A DNA stretch of 64,000 bases, from contig JASANH010001723.1 of assembly GCA_030248295.1 (NCBI GenBank), positions 744,001-808,000 of the forward strand. Direction: 5' to 3'. Positions within the stretch are counted from its first letter, which is position 1. Each line of letters begins with the position of its first letter. The notes beneath the pieces were generated by a model. It worked only from the letters and a program-made list of their open reading frames with translations. It ran no database searches and had not been told where the DNA came from. This document shows positions 56,758 to 64,000 of the stretch, piece by piece. The DNA is from Mesodorylaimus sp. YZB2_4. Lineage: Eukaryota > Nematoda > Enoplea > Dorylaimida > Dorylaimidae. Made by a program: the position numbers and the translations under genes.

Positions 56758-58577
56758 ATGCCTTTGCTGTATTCGGTCGTCGCACGAGGTACAGTCATTT
56801 TGGCCAAGCACGCATCGTGCCCTGGCAATTTCGTGGAAGTTACTGAACAGATTTTGTCAAAAATCGATGTCAAGGAGAATTCCAAGTTGACATATTCGCA
56901 CTCTAGGTACGTATGAAAATCTTGATGGCTTTTTAAAAGAGAGCATCGTGACAAGCACTCGTTTAGGTAACAACAGGAAGCCACGGTCATACTAGTGTTC
57001 TTCGATTTGCTCAAGGTAGCCTATCCATAGTAGGCCTGCTGAAAAATCCCCCGAAATTGATTAATTTTGATTTATCCTCGAATAGTCTACATTACATAAG
57101 CAATAAAGAGCCTTTACCTCGGGAAGCAGCTTTTGCCGTACGTACAGTTTTATCATGTGATTTAGGCATCCTTTCCTATCTAGAAAAACTTTTGGTATGG
57201 AGGGCAGTTAATCAAGTGCTGTTTAAAGTTAGGAACCAATTCGAAAATTTGGCCCAGTGAAAGTCATGAATTATATAGAATTAGCGCTACTACGCACTCA
57301 AATTGTCCCCTTAGCAGCCTATTAGGCGGGATCGTTTGTACGCTACTGTGTTCAAAGTCAGAGCTGCTTACTCCGTTGTCTACTGCGCCTACGAAAGTTT
57401 CTTTTTAGGTATCTATTCCATTACATATGTGAGGATGGCTTGATTTATTTATGCATATCCGAAGATGTATGTATGGATGGCACTTGTTTTTAAGATTGCT
57501 AATCGCCTTTTTACGCTGTTTCTTGCTTGCAGGACTTTGAGCGTTCCAAAGCTTTTGGCTTTTTGAACGAAATCAAGCGAAGATTTCAGACAACATACGG
57601 ACGTCGAGCTCAGACTGCGTTGCCTTATGCTATGAACAGCGACTTCTCAATGGTGCTGGCCGCCGAAATGGTAAGTTTATGCGATATTGTCTTGAAACAG
57701 TGAGCGACCAGTTTTTTTTATTCAGAAAGCGTTTTCCGCCGATGAAAACAGAATTACTCGCATGCAAAACCAAGTGGAAGACTTGAAATCGATCATGGTC
57801 CGAAATATTGGTTTGTTGAAATTATGACTTTCCTAATAAATGATTCAGACTTGAATATTTTTGATTTCAGACAGCATACAGCAACGAGGCGAAAAGTTGG
57901 AGTTACTGATCGACCGAAGCGAAAATTTGGAGGCTGGGGTAAGATTTTGTCAAAAAGATGACCCCTAGTTTCTCGCAGTAGTAACTATAGGTCAGAAATT
58001 CCGACCCCTTGTTTAGGCATCAGGATTCTGCATAAACAATAGGGCAAAAGCACGCTATGCTGAAAGATATTGTCTGTTTATCACAGCCTGTAGCAGCTCT
58101 TTGGGCAATCCTAGAGGTGGAAGCAAGGCGGGCATGGCTTATCCATGCTTGGGCGTGTATTGATACTGCGTTTTTATTGATCGATTTCTGGTTATATATA
58201 CGTATGTAATTATTGATAATCGGAAAGAGAAGTTTCAAAAAAGTGTGCTTTGTTGAGGAAAATAGGCTCATACGAAAATGAGAAAAATGTAAGAAATCCC
58301 GATCCCGACCTAACGTTATCGTAATCTTTCAGTCGGGGTCTCGTTACTGTTTGTCAATGGGAACGTACAGTATGCCAAATCAAAAGTCGATCACCGATGT
58401 TTACGTTTTGATTTGTTTTAGGCAGTCTCGTTCCGCACACGAAGTCATCAGTTGGAGCGAGCAATGTGCTTGAAGAATGCCAAGATCACCGTTGCCTTAG
58501 TGGGCTTCGCGGGTTTGGTTCTATTTATTATCGTCACGGCTTCCTGCGGTGGATTCACTTATTACAAGTGTAAGTGA
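56758..58577 (+). CDS. VAMP7: VAMP7, longin R-SNARE
   Basis: A complete predicted 217-residue SNARE. Exons are 56758-56906, 57409-57466, 57533-57670, 57726-57810, 57871-57938 and 58422-58577, phases all consistent, stop TGA. Residues 1-110 are the longin domain (LLYSVVARGTVILAKHA, then NFVEVTEQIL and YLFHYICEDG). The R-SNARE helix follows, with the central-layer Arg in SIQQRGEKLELLI. A C-terminal membrane anchor (ITVALVGFAGLVLFIIVTA) and the CGGFTYYKC tail close it. VAMP7 drives fusion of late endosomes, lysosomes and exocytic vesicles. The length is close to that of human VAMP7 (220). Identity is very high along the domain, so this is a constrained gene. Confidence 0.97.
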
Positions 58578-58882
58578 TGCGGACAATGATTGTACAGAAA
58601 TGATATTATTTGGATGAAATTTGTCATAGTGGATCTTTGTCGCTCGCTAACTGCGTGGCTTACATTCTGCTTCTGTCAAACTTTCGGGTGGATGGTCGTT
58701 GTGCCTTATTTTGATTGATAATATGGGGCTTTTATTGTGATTATGCACTAATCGATTATGTATGATGAATTATAGAGGATATATCTAACATCCAGTGCCT
58801 GAAGCCTACCGCTCTACCAGGTGACTTCTACTACCCTGTTGCAGATACTGCTAACATCTCGTCAGGATAGGCCATTTGGGAT

Positions 58883-60361
58883 TTAATCATCCTTGATTTC
58901 CTCGACTTTGAATTGCAGCATTCTGACAAGTCTGCTTGCTCGTTGAAGTCTTCTTTCTTTCATCATCTTCAACCACTCGACGAGAAAGACGAGAGATGCC
59001 AATGCGATTCCTGATGCGTAGAGGATAAAGAAGCTACGAACCGAGTAGAGCGGCACCGCGTCGCCTGTGGTCGAGGATTTAGATTGCTGGCATTTGTCCG
59101 ATGTACGCTGGTATCTGTTGGTCAGGGCAGTGGCCAGACTGTTGTCGCGGAATAAGCGAGCTGCCGCGTCCAAACGACGTCGAAACGGTGAATTTTTGGG
59201 GAGTGGGAAAGCGGCCAAATCTCGAAACGGAGCTTCGACTGTGTAGTAAGTGCAGAATGCATTGTAGTCTGTGGAGGAGTAGAAAAACGTTTGCACGTCG
59301 ATCGTGGTCCAATATACGCTGGTGTCGTTGAGTATCTTCTTCCACAGATCGTCTTCGTTTTGGACTATGAGAGGCGGAGACTGGGAGAATGCTCGGTTCA
59401 GCATTTTCGAGTCCTCATTTTCGGACGAGATCAATCGATTCAAAAGATAGTCTTGCCTTGGGCTAATAAGGAAACGGCAGTGATCGGCCTGTACACAAAG
59501 GGCGAAAGTGGACATGTCCGTGAAGGGCAGATCGATACGGGACTCGATGCGGGTATAGAACATGGCTCCCGTGAAAGTGCCAGACAACACAACGGACGCG
59601 AGACCCCAAATAGTGAATAGCAGGTTGGACCCTGATCGATCGTAGGGTATGTATCGATCGCCGTAACCAGAGAGGTACCGCCAGGCTTTGAAATATGCCC
59701 TTAAGAATACTCCTGCTCGATAAAAAGACTGATCCGTTTCTGAGGGAGAGGTGGCAGCTTCTGCAACGCTTATTATGTACGCCAGAGTGAGACAGCAAAA
59801 AATGAAGCAAGTCCAAACGAGCCAATGAAAAGCAAAGATGAAACTAAAATCTAAACCGGGAAGTCGATTCTGAGGCGGCATGCGAGTGATGAACAGTTGA
59901 TCCACAACGAAATAGGCTGCACTGAAATCGATAACTTGAAATCGTTCGAAAGTGGGAAAAACGAAAGGAATAGCCGTGTCGAATCGATCTTGCACCAAAT
60001 CGCCGATCACACCAGTCCAACTTCCATTCACAAATCGGCCATAGTCATTTCGATCCGAAGCCCACGAAAACTCGCAGCTAGCATTCAGGTACTGGCAGAC
60101 GATCAGTGTGGCGTCGATGGCACCGCCTCGGCTGTGACATCTGGCGTCCAAGGCGCAATCTGTGGCCATTATTGGGTCGTAAATAACACCAACACGGAGC
60201 GATGTGTTCGAAGACATGCTGCGATGGACTGCACCTTGCACGGATGGCTTTGAAAGTTGACCGATCGACGAGCAAGGGCGGCAGCAGAGAAGGGTCATCG
60301 GGGATGTTGTTATGAAAACACAAGATGCTTCGTAGACCATTTGCCTTGTGAGCTGGGGCAC
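58883..60361 (-). CDS. Ionotropic-receptor-like channel (iGluR family), intronless
   Basis: One frame of 492 codons. The N-terminal part is a two-lobe ligand-binding S1 region (YGRFVNGSWTGVIGDLV, family form YG....G.W.GM.GEL; then FERFQVIDFSAAY). M1 is FSFIFAFHWLVWTCFIFCCL. The pore and M3 are at IWGLASVVLSGTFTGAMFYT. M4 is FFILYASGIALASLVFLVEW. There is no large amino-terminal domain. The SYTANLAAF motif of iGluRs is replaced by GTFTGAMFY, as happens in divergent invertebrate ionotropic receptors. A start at the second Met (MVYEASCVF) is also possible. It converges with VAMP7 across a 305-base gap. Role inferred: chemosensory or synaptic ligand-gated cation channel. Confidence 0.82.
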   Translation of the reverse strand: MPQLTRQMVYEASCVFITTSPMTLLCCRPCSSIGQLSKPSVQGAVHRSMSSNTSLRVGVIYDPIMATDCALDARCHSRGGAIDATLIVCQYLNASCEFSWASDRNDYGRFVNGSWTGVIGDLVQDRFDTAIPFVFPTFERFQVIDFSAAYFVVDQLFITRMPPQNRLPGLDFSFIFAFHWLVWTCFIFCCLTLAYIISVAEAATSPSETDQSFYRAGVFLRAYFKAWRYLSGYGDRYIPYDRSGSNLLFTIWGLASVVLSGTFTGAMFYTRIESRIDLPFTDMSTFALCVQADHCRFLISPRQDYLLNRLISSENEDSKMLNRAFSQSPPLIVQNEDDLWKKILNDTSVYWTTIDVQTFFYSSTDYNAFCTYYTVEAPFRDLAAFPLPKNSPFRRRLDAAARLFRDNSLATALTNRYQRTSDKCQQSKSSTTGDAVPLYSVRSFFILYASGIALASLVFLVEWLKMMKERRLQRASRLVRMLQFKVEEIKDD

Positions 60362-60389
60362 AAAGAGTACGTCAGATGATCTGCATTCG

Positions 60390-61015
60390 TTCTCTGCATT
60401 AATTAATAACTGCCGCTGAGGAATAATGCTGTAGATAAATTGGATTCTTTGTGTTGGTGTCCTGTACGTTGGCTCTTATTCGCCTGTTTCAATCAACCAA
60501 GGCTGACCCTTCAAATCTACAGAATGGTCAGCCATTTAGTTTCTTTCTGTACTTACCTGTGACACATCACTGTTATTCTTCGCATATTTTTACGAGACCT
60601 AAGGTCCATAAAGAGACATCCGTTATCAAGACCCATTTATCTCGCATCAATAAACAGAACATCAGACATAAGGCATGTTGTGATCAAAAGGTTGGCAAGC
60701 TAGCCCACTCTTTCCAGGGCCGTATAACGCTTCGAACCATCGATGAAATCTTGTGAATCCATTTATGTTTCCGTTTACGAACGCAAATCGCGTCAAGACT
60801 CTGCTCTGCTAGAGACTCATTGCCAGATGCAAGACATGATTGTGCGACAATAGACACCTATACACTGTCGAGATAGGAGTAAGCCCGTGACCCAAATTTC
60901 AGTGAGAAACTTCGTTTTCTGACACGACACTCGCACATCCACCAATCACAGATAGCAGCATCTCGCAAAAACAAAGCGAACGCGCATCACTGCTCTCACA
61001 TGTCATCATGATCTG
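60390..61015. other. Spacer, nothing supported
   Basis: Spacer between two minus-strand genes. A plus-strand frame (60451-60756) has no motif. Confidence 0.4.
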
Positions 61016-61017
61016 GG

Positions 61018-61770
61018 CTAAGCTGCTTTCCAACGTTTCTTGCTTTCAGGGCCCTTGACTGCGTCGATGGCTCCCTTGGTCTCTTTGAAGAGTACGCATT
61101 CGCCGCGTGCCACCACGTCCATGCATTTGGCGAAAGACAGCTGATGCTCGGCTACCTGATCGAGGGACGATTCGAGGATCTTGGCCTGTTCGAGTAGGTT
61201 GTTCTGTGCCTGATTCGTGTCCAAGCCTTTCTTCAAACGAGCAATGTCGTACTTGTCGCGTCGCTTCTCCAACTCGACGAACTCGGCCAGGATTCTAGGA
61301 TAGTGCTTGGTTACGAAGTCTTTCAACGGGTTTACCCTGAAAAGTGGAACGAGATCAGTCATATGTGATCGTTCTCTCAGTATACCCCATCAGATAACTT
61401 ACGCAAACAGTTGCACTTGACGCAGATACACGTCCTGGTAGTTGGCGATGGCTTGCATGGCGCCGGCCATTTCGTCCATATGTTGAGCCAAGGGCGGCAG
61501 ATTGTCGAAGCAAGCGTTCGCCGCGTCCTTCAATGCCGAGGCGTATTGCATACGATCGCTGGTCATTCCCAACGCCGATGCGACCAAACGTTCCCCTCGA
61601 AAAAGTGGGTTAGTCTGCGCTACGCACCGGATCCTTTCGACCATTTTCGTGACTTGACCGTACATGGTCTTTACTCGCGCCAATCGTTCCGCCAGGCTGG
61701 GCACGAAAGGGGTCGTCTTCTGGTCACCAATGAACATGACCAATCCGCCGGACTCGCCACTATCGGCCAT
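61018..61770 (-). CDS. Helical, BAR-like protein
   Basis: A predicted 228-residue protein from two exons (61770-61403 and 61336-61018), phase-consistent, ending at TAG. Start at MADSGESGG; an in-frame Met nine codons earlier is less likely. It is almost all amphipathic helix (QHMDEMAGAMQAIANYQDVY, then NPLKDFVTKHYPRILAEF, then ELEKRRDKYDIARLKK). This pattern of a YQ..Y helix, a kink at NPLKDF and a charged RRDKYD helix is what BAR domains look like. I cannot name the subfamily; CIBAR/FAM92 and amphiphysin-type proteins are options. Confidence 0.6.
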
Positions 61771-61984
61771 GATTCGATCTCTCACCAAGAACCGCACTCC
61801 TCAAGCGACCGTTCGTCACAGGTGCCCATCAACAACTAATCCTCCCAGGGACTCCCCACTCCCGTCGGCAATGTACAGTAATGTAAGGAGGGACGTACTG
61901 TAGGAGGTCGTGGGGCAGCAATTTCTGCTCTGCTTCTGCTGCTGGTGCTAGTCGCAATTCGCTCGACCCAGTTGCCTCATCGAA
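61771..61984. promoter_or_regulatory. Shared divergent promoter region (BAR-like and LIM genes)
   Basis: 214 bases separate the two start codons, so both promoters must lie here or overlap. It contains TACAGTA (61874-61880) and its reverse complement TACTGTA (61896-61902) 22 bases apart. Confidence 0.5.
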
Positions 61985-62559
61985 ATGTCGAGCAAGAAGA
62001 TCCCAAAAGGAGCCAAGTGCATCAAGTGCGACGAAACGTTGGGTCTAAAAGCCATTCAAGTCGAAAACGGTTTCCTCCACTGCGACTGCTTCAAATGCGA
62101 CAGGTGCCATCGTGCGTTGCAGTCGAATTTTTTCGACGTCAAGGACAAGCAGTATTGTCGTGCTTGCTATATGTATACATTGGCCCCCAAATGCGCTGGT
62201 AACGACTAATCTTTTTTTTCTAAGCAAATAAGTAGCGTTTCCCCAAACCATCTTGCTACTCTTCAGACCAGAGAATAATTGTTTCAGAATGCAAGAAAGC
62301 GTTGGACGGTGCGATGTGCTTGACCCTGTGCGGCAAGGACTACCACCAAGAGTGTGCCAAGTGTGGCATGTGCAGCCGCTCGTTGGCCACCGGTCATTTC
62401 TTCCCGATCGACAATCGGCCTCACTGCCTGACATGCTTCTGGAAGGCCCGTCTGGAGGGGAAGGCAGCGCCGGTAATGTCTGTAACAACGCCTGACCCAA
62501 AAAAGTCATCGCAGTCAAACATACGGGGGCAATCTACGGTCAGTAATCCGAGCAAATGA
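61985..62559 (+). CDS. Two-LIM-domain protein
   Basis: A predicted 161-residue protein from exons 61985-62198 and 62288-62559, joined in phase (GCG-less donor G/GTAACG, acceptor TTTCAG). LIM 1 spans about residues 12-70 (CIKC...HCDCFKCDRC...YCRAC) and LIM 2 about residues 70-132 (CAECKKAL...YHQECAKCGMC...HCLTC). All zinc ligands are present in both. The remaining tail is Ser/Pro/Lys-rich. Small LIM proteins act as adaptors at actin or in transcription complexes. It is divergent from the BAR-like gene, with 214 bases between starts. Confidence 0.9.
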
Positions 62560-62917
62560 GTTGCGAACGAAGGGATCGGAAACGGTGATGAGACGAGTCG
62601 AGCAATTAAGATGTCTGCGTTGGTCTCCTGTATCGCGTTTACCTGATACGAGTAACTGTATGTTTCAAGGACGATCAGTTCGCGATACAGTTATTGATAG
62701 ATGGTAGGACTTAAGCAAGCAGGTGGATTTCCCTGTGAGCTCGACCCAGCGTGAAAAGTCTACTATTTCCAAGTCGGGCGCTCGAAACGATGTACTGGAC
62801 TCAAGATGATCCGGTCATATTTTTGGTCACAGAATAAGAGCAAAGGTCACAGAGCAAATTCACACACGGAAATGCATACTCGAGCAAGTGGTAACTGACA
62901 CCACACATATTCCAAGC

Positions 62918-64000
62918 CTATAACTTGACACGTACAACACCCGCGTGTACCTGAGTCTCGCTTGCTCTATTCATCTCGTCGCCGATACTCACAGTGGTCA
63001 CGTTGCGTGTCCTCTTCTGTTCGTGCACTTCGCTGTCGCAGTCAGGTGACGATGTACGATAATAGGTGATAGAGTCGGACCTAGCTTTGTGCTCTGTCCT
63101 TTTCACGGCTTCACAAATGCCGTTCGCGAGAGCCAGCTTCCCAGTTTCCTTACGAGTCCTGTCTAATCGGCCGTCATTTGAGATGGCCCTGGTAGCTCCA
63201 TCCGCGCAGGCACCATTTTGCAGATGACATTTGAGGTTGTCTTTCTTCTCGCTCGTCGGAACGGGTACGGGTTGGACCTCAGTCCGCACATGACCGTTAC
63301 AAGTGTCTTTTCCTGTGGACCCTCCCGCTTCGGACTTTACTTGCCCGTTCTTATCACTAGGTTTGAGAACGTATGATCGGATAGTTTTCCTCAGCTTCAT
63401 AGCCCAGGACGGGCAAGAAGTCGGTGTCAATCCATTAAGCATGACGGGAAGGAATATCAGAGCGTGCATCAGGCCGAATATGATGACTAGAAAAACAGTC
63501 TTGAAGAATGAGACTACCATGTAAGAATCCAGGTCCGCCAATACCACTACGCCCAACAGAGTGGCGATCCCACCCTGTAAGACCGGCCAGCCTAAAGTGC
63601 CTAAGGCCCGGCACACGCGTTCCACAGGTTCCTCCTTTATATTGACCACATAGGCGTAAGCAATATGGGCCGAGAAGTCGACCGAGAATCCGATACTCAT
63701 AATGATGGTGATCATGGATATGGTGTCCATATTCAATCCCCACAGTGTCATATATCCAATGACGCCGACATCGATGGACGCAATGGCCACAGTCACCCAG
63801 ATTGAACACACTGGGTGTGGAATCAGGAAGAGGGCAATGGCGATCATGCAGGCCATACCGCTACCGATTTCCTGAAATGATACCAGATCAATACCACAAA
63901 CCTCCCTTTGCCTACCCAGCACCACCTCCCTACCTGCCACACATTTGGAAGTATCTCCTCGTACTGATCCACGAATAAGAACATGACGTGGAACACGCGC
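62918..64000 (-). CDS. Patched-related (PTR/PTCHD-like) membrane protein, 3' part
   Basis: The last two exons of a gene that continues beyond the window: 64000-63934 (partial) and 63871-62918, in phase. The upstream exon ends with FVDQYEEILPNVWQ. The last exon covers the second RND transmembrane block: IWVTVAIASIDVGVIGYMTLWG, then GFSVDFSAHIAYAYV (family form GFSVDYSAHI.Y.YV), RALGTLGWPVLQGG and VIIFGLMHALIFLPVML. A Ser/Thr/Lys-rich cytoplasmic tail of about 150 residues follows. These proteins export sterols or lipophilic ligands; in nematodes they function in moulting and trafficking. Confidence 0.9.
   Translation of the reverse strand, partial: ARVPRHVLIRGSVRGDTSKCVAGREVVLGRQREVCGIDLVSFQEIGSGMACMIAIALFLIPHPVCSIWVTVAIASIDVGVIGYMTLWGLNMDTISMITIIMSIGFSVDFSAHIAYAYVVNIKEEPVERVCRALGTLGWPVLQGGIATLLGVVVLADLDSYMVVSFFKTVFLVIIFGLMHALIFLPVMLNGLTPTSCPSWAMKLRKTIRSYVLKPSDKNGQVKSEAGGSTGKDTCNGHVRTEVQPVPVPTSEKKDNLKCHLQNGACADGATRAISNDGRLDRTRKETGKLALANGICEAVKRTEHKARSDSITYYRTSSPDCDSEVHEQKRTRNVTTVSIGDEMNRASETQVHAGVVRVKL

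Overview
The window is nuclear DNA from an animal with small, intron-rich genes. Introns are mostly about 50 to 260 bases with plain GT..AG borders, and exon phases join cleanly once spliced. An innexin with the YYQWVP signature, no connexin, and a patched-related sterol-sensing transporter point to a protostome. Compactness and gene content fit a small ecdysozoan such as a tardigrade or nematode, but the phylum cannot be fixed from this sequence alone.

Layout. 1-4.7 kb is gene-poor, with a SINE-like repeat and a perfect hairpin. 4.8-5.9 kb is a four-exon winged-helix (forkhead-like) gene. 9.8-11.2 kb and 13.8-15.4 kb (both minus) are two signal-peptide-bearing secreted protein genes. 15.9-17.5 kb (minus) is a complete four-exon innexin. 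20.2-23.3 kb holds two decayed copies of one CR1/Jockey-type LINE. 23.8-28.8 kb holds a pair of paralogous rhodopsin-type GPCRs: the first is a pseudogene, the second intact. Between them lies a 1.25 kb TTAA-flanked inverted-repeat element. 28.9-34 kb is non-coding with another inverted-repeat element. 34-36.6 kb (minus) has a virus-like (Polinton/Maverick-type) gene carrying an in-frame minisatellite, plus acidic coding-like DNA. 37.2-37.7 kb is a second LINE fragment. 38.4-45.1 kb is an M13 (neprilysin-like) metallopeptidase gene. It is broken by a BEL/Pao LTR retrotransposon sitting exactly on a splice donor, and has a 0.59 kb TTAA hairpin element in an upstream intron. 45.2-47.8 kb is repeats, including an extreme C/G tract. 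47.8-50.9 kb (minus) is a HECT ubiquitin-ligase gene with an in-frame TGA.

From 52 kb to the end the sequence is gene-dense and clean: an ICE1-like gene, VAMP7, an intronless ionotropic-receptor-like channel (minus), a helical BAR-like protein (minus), a two-LIM protein divergent from it, and the 3' end of a patched-related gene (minus).

The most notable signals are the retrotransposon at the neprilysin donor, a five-base insertion in the GPCR pseudogene that matches a Tc1/mariner excision footprint, the same seven-mer recurring about 35 times in the window, two TTAA-type non-autonomous elements, and an uninterrupted 1064-codon BEL reading frame that lacks reverse transcriptase. All homology calls come from reading motifs by eye; no search was run.
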